This document shows, piece after piece, positions 9,190 through 19,291 of a DNA stretch of 64,000 nucleotides (positions within the stretch are counted from its first letter, which is position 1; each line of letters opens with the position of its first letter). Origin of the DNA: an uncultured Clostridia bacterium (GTDB lineage Bacteria; Bacillota; Clostridia; Oscillospirales; Acutalibacteraceae). Under the pieces are notes generated by a model. It worked only from the letters and a program-made list of their open reading frames with translations, searched no databases and was not told the DNA's origin. A program made the translations under genes and the position numbers. The stretch spans positions 1 through 64,000 of the forward strand of contig CAJFTS010000033.1 of NCBI GenBank assembly GCA_904420015.1, given 5' to 3'.

Positions 9190-10110
9190 ATGAAAAACCA
9201 AACCAATTCTCATCCGAAAACCACCTCGGCTTTTCTTTCCATCGTAGGAAAGCCCAATGTGGGCAAGTCCTCCATCATGAACGCCATGCTCGGGCAGAAG
9301 GTGGCCATTGTTTCCCCAAAGCCGCAAACCACCCGCACCCGTATCATGGGGGTACTCACCCAGGGGGAAACCCAGCTGGTGTTTATCGATACGCCCGGCC
9401 TGCATAAACCCCGCACCCGTCTGGGCGATTACATGGTCAAGACGGTGAGCGAATCGGTGTCGGGGGTGGACGCCTGCCTGCTGGTGGTGGAGCCGCAGGG
9501 GGAATTGACCGAGTCGGAGCTGTCCCTGATCCGGGATTTTAAGAAAAACCATATGCCGGCCATATTAGCCATCAATAAGATCGACCTGCTGGACAACAAA
9601 GAAACGCTCTTGTCGCGGATCTTGCAGCTCTCCTCCCTCTACGACTTCGACGCAGTGGTTCCGGTATCGGCGCTGACGGGCGACGGGGTGGACGAGCTGG
9701 CGGAGGAGCTGAAAAAGCACGCTTCCCCCGGTCCCCACTTTTTCGACGACGATGCGCTTACCGATATGCCGGAGAAGGTGCTGGCGGGCGAGATCATCCG
9801 GGAAAAGCTGCTGGAGCTGCTGGACAAAGAGGTTCCCCACGGCATCGCCGTTTCGGTGGAGCGGATGCGGGAACGGGAGGACGGCAGCGGCATTACCGAT
9901 ATCGAAGCGGTCATCTACTGCGAAAAGCAGAGCCATAAGGGGATCGTCATCGGAAAGCAGGGCGCCATGCTCAAGGCGGTGGGCTCCAGGGCCCGGGCGG
10001 ACATGGAGCGCTTTTTCGGCTGCAAGATCAACCTGCAGTGCTGGGTCAAGGTCAAGGAGGACTGGCGCAACCGGCAGGGCCTTCTGCGCAGTTTCGGGTA
10101 TAACGAATAA
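9190..10110 (+). CDS. era: GTPase Era
   Basis: GKPNVGKSSIMNAMLGQKVAIVSPKPQTTR, DTPG, NKID; C-terminal KH domain (VIGKQGAMLK). Confidence 0.97.
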   Translation: MKNQTNSHPKTTSAFLSIVGKPNVGKSSIMNAMLGQKVAIVSPKPQTTRTRIMGVLTQGETQLVFIDTPGLHKPRTRLGDYMVKTVSESVSGVDACLLVVEPQGELTESELSLIRDFKKNHMPAILAINKIDLLDNKETLLSRILQLSSLYDFDAVVPVSALTGDGVDELAEELKKHASPGPHFFDDDALTDMPEKVLAGEIIREKLLELLDKEVPHGIAVSVERMREREDGSGITDIEAVIYCEKQSHKGIVIGKQGAMLKAVGSRARADMERFFGCKINLQCWVKVKEDWRNRQGLLRSFGYNE

Positions 10111-10243
10111 ATTAGAAAGCCGGAACCCGATTTTTTTAAAAACGTTTCACATATTCCCCACCATTTCCCTATAATATCCTAGTAGAGAGCGGTTACAATG
10201 AGAATAGAAACCAAAGACGATACGGCAGGGAGGCAATGGGAAG

Positions 10244-10402
10244 ATGGAACGAAACGATTTATGGTTTGCGTTTGAAAAAACCGGCAGCGTACGGGACTAT
10301 CTCAATTACCGCGGCATTCCGGCGGCGAATTCGGCACAGGGGGATTTTCGCCATGCTTCTGAGCACCAACGGCCTGATTCTCAGGGAACAAAATACCGGT
10401 GA
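10244..10402 (+). CDS. yqzL: YqzL-like small protein
   Basis: MERNDLWFAFEKTGSVRDYLNYRGIPAANSAQGDFRHASEHQRPDSQGTKYR*, 52 aa, not in the ORF track; era-yqzL-recO synteny as in Bacillus; overlaps recO start by ~50 nt. Confidence 0.65.
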   Translation: MERNDLWFAFEKTGSVRDYLNYRGIPAANSAQGDFRHASEHQRPDSQGTKYR

Positions 10403-11120
10403 GGACGACCGTATTGTCACCATCCTGACCAAAGAACGCGGCGTAATCCGGGCCTTTGCCAACAAAGCCCGGCGCATCAAAAGCAAAAACACCTCGGCGA
10501 CCTCTTTGCTTTCGTATTCCCGGCTGACCCTTTATTACGGCCGGGACAAATATACGATCAACGAAGCGGAGCCCATCGAGGTGTTTTTTCATTTAAGGGA
10601 GGACATCCTCCTGCTTTCGCTGGCGCAATATTTTTGTGAGCTGTGTCTGACCCTGGCGCCCAAGGAAGAGGAGGCGGAGGAGGTTTTGCGTCTGACCCTC
10701 AACACCCTGTCCATGCTGGCGGGGGAAAAACGTACGCCCGCTTTCCTAAAGGCGGTATACGAGCTGCGGCTGCTGTCCATGGCCGGGTATATGCCGGATT
10801 TGACCATGTGCGAATCCTGCGGCTGCTATGAGGCGCAGGAGATGCAGCTGCTCCTTCGCAGCGGGCGGCTGCGGTGTACCGGCTGCGGCCCGGCGGCGGA
10901 GCCGGCTGCAACGCTTCCCAAGGGTGTGCTGTTTGCCATGCGGCACATCGTCTATGCAGACTGTCATAAGCTTTTCTCCTTCTCGCTGCCTGAGAAAAGC
11001 CTTTTGACCCTGTCGGACGCCTGCGAGCGGTATCTGCTCGCCCAGCTCGACCGTGGGTTCGGCACCCTGCAGTTTTACCACGGCCTGATCGATTTTGCGG
11101 GGCAGTTTCCCGCACCTTAA
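10353..11120 (+). CDS. recO: DNA repair protein RecO
   Basis: LLSTNGLILREQNTGEDDRIVTILTKERGVIRAFANKARR; CESCG...CTGC zinc site; start reassigned. Confidence 0.92.
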   Translation: MLLSTNGLILREQNTGEDDRIVTILTKERGVIRAFANKARRIKSKNTSATSLLSYSRLTLYYGRDKYTINEAEPIEVFFHLREDILLLSLAQYFCELCLTLAPKEEEAEEVLRLTLNTLSMLAGEKRTPAFLKAVYELRLLSMAGYMPDLTMCESCGCYEAQEMQLLLRSGRLRCTGCGPAAEPAATLPKGVLFAMRHIVYADCHKLFSFSLPEKSLLTLSDACERYLLAQLDRGFGTLQFYHGLIDFAGQFPAP

Positions 11121-11152
11121 CGGATTTTGTCATAGAAACGGAGATTACATAT

Positions 11153-13537
11153 ATGAAGGAAACGAAATTTACCCATCATCAGCGGGCGCTGGAGCTTCCA
11201 AAGATTCTCGACATGCTGGCGCGGGAAGCCCCTTGTGAGGACTGCGCCGAGCTCGCCCGGGCGCTGACCCCTTCATGTTCGCTTGCACAGGTGGAGCATC
11301 TGCTCCATCAGACCCAGGACGCTCACATGCTCATCGGCCGGTTCGGCAGCCCCTCCTTCGGCGGGCTCAAAAACCTGGCGAACGCCATGGCCCGGGCCAA
11401 TGCGGGCGGCGCTTTAAGCATGCGGGAGCTTTTGGACGTGTCGGAAAACTTGCGGGTCATGCGCTCCCTGACCGAATGGAAGGCCCATTGCGAAGGGGTA
11501 ACGACCTGCTTGGACGATCTCTTCGGCGCGATTTTTCCCAACAAATATTTAGAAACCCGCATCAACTCCTGCATCCTGTCGGAGGAGGAGATGGCGGATG
11601 CCGCTTCCCCGGCGCTGCACGATATCCGGCGCAAAATGCGGGCGGCCTCTTCCAAGGTGCGCGAGCAGCTCGACAAGCTGGTGCGCTCCCCGGCCTACCA
11701 GCGGTATTTGCAGGACCCCATCGTGACCATCCGTTCCGACCGGTTTGTGGTGCCGGTCAAGGCGGAGCATCGGGCGGACGTACCGGGGCTGGTACACGAT
11801 ACCTCTTCGAGCGGGGCGACCGTCTTTATCGAGCCCATCGGCGCGGTGCAGGCCAACAACGAGCTGAAGGTGCTCAAGGCCAAGGAAGCGGCGGAAATCG
11901 AGCGGATCCTCTTTGAGCTTTCCGCTGAGGTCGGATCCTTCTCAGAAAGCCTCAGCCGCAGCTACGCGCTGGCGGTGGAGCTGGGCCTCATCTTCAGCAA
12001 GGCGCGCCTTGCCTACAGCATGAGGGCCTCTGTCCCGGCGGTCAATGAGGCAGGCAAGATCAACCTGAAAAAAGCCCGCCATCCCCTTATCGATCCCAAA
12101 CAGGTGGTGGCTACCGACATTCAGCTGGGCTACCAGTTCGATACGCTGGTCATCACCGGGCCCAACACGGGCGGCAAGACGGTGGCGCTGAAAACGGTGG
12201 GCCTTCTGACCCTGATGACCATGTGCGGGCTGATGATCCCGGTGTCGGACGGGAGCACGATTTCCTTATTCGACCACGTTTTGGCGGACATCGGCGATGA
12301 GCAGAGCATTGAACAGTCCCTCTCCACCTTTTCGGCCCACATGACCAACATCATCGCCATCCTTGACGAAGCGGACGACCGATCCCTTGTCCTGCTCGAC
12401 GAGCTGGGCGCCGGCACCGACCCCATCGAGGGCGCCGCCCTGGCTATGGCGATTTTGGAAAACCTGCGGGCTATGGGGGCGAAGCTCTGCGCCACCACCC
12501 ATTATGCGGAGCTCAAGGCCTATGCGCTTCAGACGCCGGGGGTGGAAAACGGCTGCTGCGAGTTCGACGTCAAAACCCTGCGTCCCACCTATCGGCTGCT
12601 CATCGGGATCCCAGGGCGCTCCAACGCCTTCGCCATCAGCGAACGGCTGGGAATGCCGGACCAGGTGGTGAGCCGGGCGCGGCAATTGGTCAGCGCGGAA
12701 AGTACGAAATTTGAGGACGTGGTGGACCGCCTTGAGCAGAGCCGCCAGTCGATGGAGGAACGCCGGCAGGAGGCGGAGGCTATGCGCCTGGCCGCCGAGC
12801 GGGCGGCTAAGGAAGCGAACGAGCGTCTGGCCAGAATGGAGCGGGACCGGGACCGGGAGCTGGAAGCGGCACGGGTGCGGGCGCGGGACATTGTCGAGCA
12901 GGCAAAACGCCAGGCGCATCAGCTGATGGACGAGCTCGATGCCCTGCGCAAGCAAAAGGACGCGGCCGAATTCAGCATCCGGGCGGCACAGGCAAAGTCG
13001 GAGCTGAAATCGAAGCTGCGGCGGCTGGACGATCTGGCCGACCCGGTCAAGGAGCAGTCGGATGAGGACTATGTCCTTCCCCGTCCTTTGAAGGTGGGCG
13101 ATACGGTCCTGATCCCTTCCTTGGGGGCAACCGGTACCGTCATCTCCCTTCCCGACGGCAAGGGGAACGTTGAGGTTCAGGCCGGCATCATCAAAACGAG
13201 GGTGCCGGTCTCCTCCGTGCGGCTGACGGCGGCAAAAAAGGCAAAGCCCGTCCGGGCGGCCACCCGCCACGTAACCAGCCGCGCCACCGCCAAGGCGGAG
13301 ACCTCCCTCGATCTGCGGGGGATGGCTGCGGATGAGGCGCTGATGGATTTGGACCGGTTTATTGATCAATGCCTGTTGACCGGCATCGAGGAAATCACCA
13401 TCATCCACGGAAAGGGGACCGGCGTGCTGCGCACGGCGGTGCAGAAGCATCTGCGCTCCCATCCAAGCGTCCTCACCTTCCGCTCCGGCGTCTACGGCGA
13501 AGGGGAGCAGGGGGTCACCATCGCACAGCTGAAATAA
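11153..13537 (+). CDS. mutS2: Endonuclease MutS2 (MutS ATPase + Smr domain)
   Basis: ITGPNTGGKTVALKTVGLL, DELGAGTDPIEGAALA; C-terminal Smr LDLRGM...IIHGKGTGVLR. Confidence 0.96.
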   Translation: MKETKFTHHQRALELPKILDMLAREAPCEDCAELARALTPSCSLAQVEHLLHQTQDAHMLIGRFGSPSFGGLKNLANAMARANAGGALSMRELLDVSENLRVMRSLTEWKAHCEGVTTCLDDLFGAIFPNKYLETRINSCILSEEEMADAASPALHDIRRKMRAASSKVREQLDKLVRSPAYQRYLQDPIVTIRSDRFVVPVKAEHRADVPGLVHDTSSSGATVFIEPIGAVQANNELKVLKAKEAAEIERILFELSAEVGSFSESLSRSYALAVELGLIFSKARLAYSMRASVPAVNEAGKINLKKARHPLIDPKQVVATDIQLGYQFDTLVITGPNTGGKTVALKTVGLLTLMTMCGLMIPVSDGSTISLFDHVLADIGDEQSIEQSLSTFSAHMTNIIAILDEADDRSLVLLDELGAGTDPIEGAALAMAILENLRAMGAKLCATTHYAELKAYALQTPGVENGCCEFDVKTLRPTYRLLIGIPGRSNAFAISERLGMPDQVVSRARQLVSAESTKFEDVVDRLEQSRQSMEERRQEAEAMRLAAERAAKEANERLARMERDRDRELEAARVRARDIVEQAKRQAHQLMDELDALRKQKDAAEFSIRAAQAKSELKSKLRRLDDLADPVKEQSDEDYVLPRPLKVGDTVLIPSLGATGTVISLPDGKGNVEVQAGIIKTRVPVSSVRLTAAKKAKPVRAATRHVTSRATAKAETSLDLRGMAADEALMDLDRFIDQCLLTGIEEITIIHGKGTGVLRTAVQKHLRSHPSVLTFRSGVYGEGEQGVTIAQLK

Positions 13538-13560
13538 CGAAAGTAAGCCGCATAACGTCA

Positions 13561-13608
13561 AAAAGGCCGTCCCTAGAAGCAGAATGCTTTTAGGGACGGC
13601 TTTTTTTC
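13561..13608 (+). terminator. Rho-independent terminator
   Basis: AAAAGGCCGTCCCTA...TAGGGACGGCTTTTTTT. Confidence 0.85.
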
Positions 13609-13672
13609 CTCTGCGTGGCAGCGTATCTCTGCCGGCCATGCCGCTCCCGGCTCAAACCCGGCAACTGCAAGC

Positions 13673-14464
13673 TTAGGCGCGTTTTGTTACGATCATGCGG
13701 CGCAGCAGCAGGAAGCTGATTATGGCGGCTACCAAAAAAAGCATCAAGCAAAGCAATACCGCTCTGTACATTTCTCCTCCGTCCGGATATCCCCAAAGCG
13801 CCGCTACCGTATTCATGAATGCCGCACGCGCCCTCTGTTCCTTTTCGTAGTCAAGCTCATGCAGGATCAGCTGCCAAGAAACCGGAACCAATGCTATCGC
13901 TGCGAGAGCGATGAGCTTTCCCCTCGTACCCAGCCGATAGGCGAGCAGGCCTGCCAAAAAGCCCAGCATTAGCAAGGCCGCAAAGGCGCTGAAGTTCCAC
14001 AAGACGCTTTCAAAAAAGTAGACGGCTCCTCCCAGCTGCGGCCCCTGCATGAAGTGAGAAATGCCGTCTCCTGCCGTATCGTATCGCATCCAAAAGAAGG
14101 TGTTGAAGGCAGACTGGCATGAGGTCCAGGGGCTGAGCAGATAATCCGACGCCGTTGCAAGCAGCCCCATCGCCGCAGCCATTAAAAGGGTAATCCATGC
14201 ATAGCTGCAAAACTGGGTTTTGCGGGAAATGCCGTTTGCCTGAAAAAGCTCAAACGGGCTTCTAACCGCATGAAACCCGAAAAGAAAGGCAAAAAGGAGC
14301 GGGATATAGAACCCACCGCCGATTGCAAAATTGCCGCCGAATTGCTTCACAATGAGACCGATAATTCCAAAAACCAGACCGATCAGGTAGTAAGCGCTAT
14401 AAAAAAGCAAAAACGCTTTGAAACATCGACGTATATAATACCGATTCGCCAAAGTAAAATTCAT
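13673..14464 (-). CDS. ABC transporter permease-like membrane protein
   Basis: 263 aa, ~6 TM segments, directly downstream of and overlapping an ABC ATPase gene. Confidence 0.65.
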   Translation of the reverse strand: MNFTLANRYYIRRCFKAFLLFYSAYYLIGLVFGIIGLIVKQFGGNFAIGGGFYIPLLFAFLFGFHAVRSPFELFQANGISRKTQFCSYAWITLLMAAAMGLLATASDYLLSPWTSCQSAFNTFFWMRYDTAGDGISHFMQGPQLGGAVYFFESVLWNFSAFAALLMLGFLAGLLAYRLGTRGKLIALAAIALVPVSWQLILHELDYEKEQRARAAFMNTVAALWGYPDGGEMYRAVLLCLMLFLVAAIISFLLLRRMIVTKRA

Positions 14465-15330
14465 TCTTTTTCTCCCCTTTCCTCCTTAGTCAGATAAAGG
14501 CAGATGCTCTGCAAAGTAAGCCGAGATCGTTCCAAGCCGGGCGGCAGCTGAGACTCGGGGCTTTCCTCGAGGAAATGCACCGCTTTCATACCGCCCAGCT
14601 GTTCACTGCCGATAATCTGTTTTCCCTGTGCATACCGGCTGACCAGGCCTTGCGGCCCGGTTACCGTATAACCGCGCTCCATCAGATCCTGCGCCTTTTT
14701 ACAAAGCACAAGCTTTCCTTTGCAAAGCAGTATCACATTCTCCAACAGGCCCGCCGCTTCCTCAATCAAATGGGTGGACAGAAGGATGGTCTGGGGTCTT
14801 TTGACATAATGAGCGAGGAGCTCCCCATAAAACCGTTCCCGATGATTGACGTCCAAACCCAAAACCGGCTCGTCATACAATACAACCGGTGTGTTGCTGC
14901 AAAGAGCTGCAACGATGCGAAAAATACTTTGATAGCCGGTGGACAAGGAACCAAGCCTCGCCTTTGTGTCCAAGCCAAATGCATCGGACAGCCGGCCCGC
15001 CTCCTCAAGGTCGAAGGTGGGATAGAACATTTTGATTTGGGCAAATTGTTTGCCAACCGACCGGCCGTCGGGATAGAGGTTACGCGCACCCACGAAAAAA
15101 ATACGGCGCAGCGCCCGGTCGTTTTCCACGACTGACTCCCCATCCAAAAGCACCTGCCCGGTTTCGGGAAAAAGCTGATTGGACATGATTCGCAGAAGGG
15201 TGGTTTTCCCCGCTCCATTTGGACCGAATAGCCCGTAAATCTGATTCCCCTCCAGGGAAAAGGTCACGTCCTGCAAGGCATTGTTTTTTCCATACCTCAT
15301 GGATACTCCCCGAATATCCATCCGACTCAT
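14461..15330 (-). CDS. ABC transporter ATP-binding protein
   Basis: GLFGPNGAGKTTLLRIMSNQ (Walker A), LSTGYQ signature, VVLYDEPVLGLDV (Walker B). Confidence 0.93.
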   Translation of the reverse strand: MSRMDIRGVSMRYGKNNALQDVTFSLEGNQIYGLFGPNGAGKTTLLRIMSNQLFPETGQVLLDGESVVENDRALRRIFFVGARNLYPDGRSVGKQFAQIKMFYPTFDLEEAGRLSDAFGLDTKARLGSLSTGYQSIFRIVAALCSNTPVVLYDEPVLGLDVNHRERFYGELLAHYVKRPQTILLSTHLIEEAAGLLENVILLCKGKLVLCKKAQDLMERGYTVTGPQGLVSRYAQGKQIIGSEQLGGMKAVHFLEESPESQLPPGLERSRLTLQSICLYLTKEERGEKE

Positions 15331-15695
15331 TCGTTAAGCCCCCTTTCCAATAGTGCGACGATTTCCTCTCTACTTAGCTGCAATTGCTTTGCTTCCTGAA
15401 TCAACGTTTTGACATAGGACTGATAAAACGATTCCCTGCGTTTTTGTAATAATGTCTGTCTGGCGCCCTTGGCTACAAACATGCCCAGCCCCCGCTTTTT
15501 GTACAACACTCCTTGTGATACCAGCAGATTAATTCCCTTGAGCGCCGTTGCAGGATTAATCCGATAGGTAACAGAGATCTCAGTGGTGGAGGGAATCTGC
15601 GTCTCTTCTGAAAATGCGCCGGAGACGATTCCATCTTCCAGCCCTTGGGCAATTTGCAAATAAAGCGGTTTCTCCTCCTGAAACGAAAGCTGCAT
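15327..15695 (-). CDS. GntR family (YtrA-type) transcriptional regulator
   Basis: PLYLQIAQGLEDGIVSGAFSEETQIPSTTEISVTYRINPATALKGINLLVSQGVLYKKRGLGMFV. Confidence 0.92.
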   Translation of the reverse strand: MQLSFQEEKPLYLQIAQGLEDGIVSGAFSEETQIPSTTEISVTYRINPATALKGINLLVSQGVLYKKRGLGMFVAKGARQTLLQKRRESFYQSYVKTLIQEAKQLQLSREEIVALLERGLNE

Positions 15696-15875
15696 ACACC
15701 AACCTCCCCGCGTCAAGTTATATGGTTATCTACTCATGTAATTAACTATATAACAATCTCTTTGCATTGTCAAGGTAATTTCTGGATTCCTTTAACCTTT
15801 TTCAATCCGGTTGCATGTTTACGGATTCCCGCCTATACTAACCGTATGGGAATACCTATGGAAAGGAGCGGTCCT

Positions 15876-17471
15876 ATGAAACAGACCATCTATTACGGCG
15901 GCGACATTCTGACGATGGAAGAACCGATCACGGTGGAAGCCGTTTTGGTTCGTGACGGCATCATCGTTCAGGCGGGCAGCCTGCGGGATATTCTGGCCCA
16001 TAAAGACGATCAAACCGAGCTGCGGCATCTGCATGGGAAAACCCTGCTGCCCGCCTTTCTTGACCCCCACAGCCACATTACCGGCCTCGCCAGTACCATG
16101 GGCCTGGCCTCCTTGGAGGGGGCGGACAGCTTTGCAGATCTTGTCTCGCGGCTGAAAGCCTTTGCAGCCAAGAGCGGCCGGCCGGAGGGGAGCTGGATTA
16201 CCGGCTTTGGATACGATCACAATTTTCTCAAGGAGAAGGCGCATCCCACCAAAGAGGTGCTGGATGCGGCCTTTGCGCATACGCCGGTGCTGATTACCCA
16301 TGCCTCCGGGCACATGGGGGTGGCAAACAGCGCAGCCTTGGCGGAGCTGGGCATTACGGCGGACACCCGCGACCCGCAGGGGGGAAACATCGGCCGTGTT
16401 CCCGGCACACAGGAACCGAACGGCTATTTGGAAGAGACCGCTTTTACCGGACTAACCTCCCAGCTTTCCCAGCCTACCCTGCAGCAGCGGCTCGAGCAGC
16501 TGGACGCGGCGCAGCACATCTATCTGCAAAACGGCATCACCACCGTTCAGGACGGAAGGGTGCGGCCGGACGAATGGGCGATACTCAAGGCTATGGCAGA
16601 AGCGGGCCGGTTTTTGGTGGATGTAGTGGGATATGTGACGCTGGCCGATCATCGGGCCATTGCCCTGGAAAACCCCGCCTACCGAAAAAAATACCGCAAT
16701 CGTTTGAAGATCGGCGGCTACAAAATGTTTCTCGACGGTTCCCCCCAGGGAAAAACGGCATGGCTTTCCGAACCCTATGCCAACTCCCCGGACGGATACA
16801 GCGGCTATCCGATCTACTCGGATAAGCAGGTGCAGAGCCTGATTACCCAGGCCCTTTACGACAACATGCAGCTGCTCACCCACTGCAATGGAGACGCAGC
16901 GGCCGAGCAGCTGATCGCCGGGTTTGAGAAGGCGGCCGCCTCCCATGAAAACGCGGCGGCGACCCGCCCGGTGATGATCCACGCCCAAACGGTACGCTAC
17001 GACCAGCTGGAACGGATGCACGATCTATCCATGATCGCCTCCTTTTTTGTGGCCCATACCCATTATTGGGGCGACGTGCATCTGCAAAATCTGGGCCGAA
17101 GCCGGGCCAGCCGCATCAGCCCGGCCCGTACCGCCGGGAAGCTGGGGGTGGTCTATACCTTCCACCAGGATTCGCCGGTGCTGCCGCCCAACATGCTCGA
17201 CACCGTCTGGTGCGCCGTCAACCGGATGACGAAAAACGGGGTGGTTCTAGGGGATTGCGAGCGGGTCACGCCGCTCAATGCCCTAAAGGCCGTTACCATC
17301 CATGCCGCCTACCAGTATTTTGAGGAAAACCGCAAGGGCTCCATCCGGCCTGGCAAGCTGGCGGATCTGGTGATCTTAGACCAAAACCCGCTGACGGTCG
17401 ATCCCATGTCCATCCGGGACATCCGGGTGATGGAAACCATCAAGGAGGGAGTCTCGGTCTACACCGCATAA
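15876..17471 (+). CDS. Amidohydrolase family protein (YtcJ-like)
   Basis: LLPAFLDPHSHITG, GITTVQDG, GKLADLVILDQNPL; start reassigned to 15876. Confidence 0.88.
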   Translation: MKQTIYYGGDILTMEEPITVEAVLVRDGIIVQAGSLRDILAHKDDQTELRHLHGKTLLPAFLDPHSHITGLASTMGLASLEGADSFADLVSRLKAFAAKSGRPEGSWITGFGYDHNFLKEKAHPTKEVLDAAFAHTPVLITHASGHMGVANSAALAELGITADTRDPQGGNIGRVPGTQEPNGYLEETAFTGLTSQLSQPTLQQRLEQLDAAQHIYLQNGITTVQDGRVRPDEWAILKAMAEAGRFLVDVVGYVTLADHRAIALENPAYRKKYRNRLKIGGYKMFLDGSPQGKTAWLSEPYANSPDGYSGYPIYSDKQVQSLITQALYDNMQLLTHCNGDAAAEQLIAGFEKAAASHENAAATRPVMIHAQTVRYDQLERMHDLSMIASFFVAHTHYWGDVHLQNLGRSRASRISPARTAGKLGVVYTFHQDSPVLPPNMLDTVWCAVNRMTKNGVVLGDCERVTPLNALKAVTIHAAYQYFEENRKGSIRPGKLADLVILDQNPLTVDPMSIRDIRVMETIKEGVSVYTA

Positions 17472-17716
17472 ATAAGGCGGGCAAAACCAGGCGTGAACCA
17501 AACGGCTTGTACAAACCCCAAAAAGGCATGCGACCGGCTCGCCTCCCAAGAGGCATGGAAAAACCGGCCGGTTTCGTCACCCCTACTGCAACGGCGAAGG
17601 CAATTCCATCCTCATCGCTTTATGCTTTGAGCGAAACGGTCGGTTTGATTCGTTTCCCTCTATTGTTTTCTTCTCTCCGGCATAGCGGGGGTTCTTTTCT
17701 CTTAACCTACCATACC

Positions 17717-17758
17717 AAAACACCGCGTTCCCTCCGGACAGGGAACGCGGTGTTTTTT
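17717..17758 (+). terminator. Rho-independent terminator (probably bidirectional)
   Basis: AAAACACCGCGTTCCCTCCGGACAGGGAACGCGGTGTTTTTT. Confidence 0.85.
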
Positions 17759-17805
17759 AAGGCTGTAACCGCTTTCTTGCGGAAAGGCGGAAGGCTTGTC
17801 GGACC

Positions 17806-19059
17806 TTAAAAGGAAATGCATTTCATCAGCCGCAGAAAGGTCAGGCGGCAGCGGACATAGGGAGACAATGCCACCGTATCCCCAAGCACTTCCTCGCAAA
17901 GGCCGATATCGGACAGGGTGCGGGCGGAGCCGGCCTGTAAAAGCAGGCAGTCAAGCTCCTCATAAGGCGGAATCCCCTCCAGAGCCTCAACAATGTCTCC
18001 TATCCTTTCCTGCAGCGCCTCCCGCGAGACGGCGGCGAGAGGATTGGGCGTGTTTTCCTCCAGGATCTGGCGAAGGCGGGCTTCGTTTGCGATTCGGCGG
18101 CGCAGCAGGCCGGTCTCAATCCCCTTTGGGACGGACAGGGTAAAGCGCCCCTTCTTGAGAGCCTGCTTTCCCCTCTCATATTCCCGCGCGCACAACAGCA
18201 GCCCAACCGACACCTTCTCCCCGTGATAGGCGGACAGGGGACCGTTGACCAGCTCCATCTCCCAAAAGTGGGACATGTGGTGCTCCGCACCGGAAGCCGG
18301 TCTCGAATTCCCCACCATCTGCATGGCGAGGCCGGACAGCAGCAGACCGGACAGCAGCGCCTCATATCCGTCCTGCTCCCCGGCGCGCAGCCGATCCAGA
18401 GAACCGGTCACCTGCCGCAGCGCATCCTCCTCCATCCGGCATACCCTGGGGCAGAAGGCCTCCCCCGTTACCAAATGGGAAATTTTCCAGTCGGCTAGGG
18501 CAATGTATTTTCCCAGCAGGTCGGATACGCCGGAGGCGGTCAACCGATTGGGCGCCTTGGCGATAACCGCTGTATCGGCAACCACGTATAACGGCGCGGC
18601 GGCGGGAAAGGTCTTTTTGTATCCCTCCCAGGTCATAGCGGCCACGGTGGAAACAAATCCGTCCACGCTGGCCGCCGTGGGAACGGAGAGAAAGGGAATC
18701 CCCTTTTGATGGCCGGCAAAGCGGGTAATGTCATGGATGGTACCGGCCCCTACCGCCAGCAGCACGTCCGTCTCCCCCATCGCGTCGAAAAGGGCGCTCA
18801 CCGCCTTTTCGTCGGCATGCAGCCCGTCTGCCTGGAGCACAACGGTCGAAATATGAGGCACCAGCGCCTGAACCGCCCGGCCGGCGGCGGAAAGGGTGTT
18901 GGTGTCGCACACCAGGGTGGGCTTTTGAAAGCCTTCCCGTCCGAGGACGGCGGGAAGGGCGGAAAGCGCATCCGGCCCGAGAAGGATGTCTTTGGTGGCA
19001 AGGGTGTGTTCCCGCCCGCAGACACAGGGGCCGGAAAGCTCCTTGGGTGAAAGGCGCAT
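17806..19059 (-). CDS. sn-glycerol-1-phosphate dehydrogenase (EgsA/AraM family)
   Basis: LLAVGAGTIHDITRFAGHQKGIPFLSVPTAASVDGFVS, SGAEHHMSHFWEM; start reassigned. Confidence 0.88.
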   Translation of the reverse strand: MRLSPKELSGPCVCGREHTLATKDILLGPDALSALPAVLGREGFQKPTLVCDTNTLSAAGRAVQALVPHISTVVLQADGLHADEKAVSALFDAMGETDVLLAVGAGTIHDITRFAGHQKGIPFLSVPTAASVDGFVSTVAAMTWEGYKKTFPAAAPLYVVADTAVIAKAPNRLTASGVSDLLGKYIALADWKISHLVTGEAFCPRVCRMEEDALRQVTGSLDRLRAGEQDGYEALLSGLLLSGLAMQMVGNSRPASGAEHHMSHFWEMELVNGPLSAYHGEKVSVGLLLCAREYERGKQALKKGRFTLSVPKGIETGLLRRRIANEARLRQILEENTPNPLAAVSREALQERIGDIVEALEGIPPYEELDCLLLQAGSARTLSDIGLCEEVLGDTVALSPYVRCRLTFLRLMKCISF

Positions 19060-19291
19060 AACAAAGCCTCCTTGCAAGATATAACAGAATGAAGAGGACG
19101 ATCGCTTTGGAATATGTCCTTTCCCGGTTTCCAAACGGCGGGAAGGCCGTTCCCTCTCTCTTTTCCCTTTGCCAACGGGAAAAGAGACTATAAAAGAAAC
19201 CCTTATCCTTTCCAAAAGCGCCCGCTCCCGGCCCGTACCCTACGGACGGCGGCGCCTGGAGCACGGCCGGGCCGTATGCCCATCGATAAGC

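Noticed and set aside
12266-13639. 457-aa minus-strand ORF opposite mutS2
   Set aside because: Antisense shadow ORF of mutS2.
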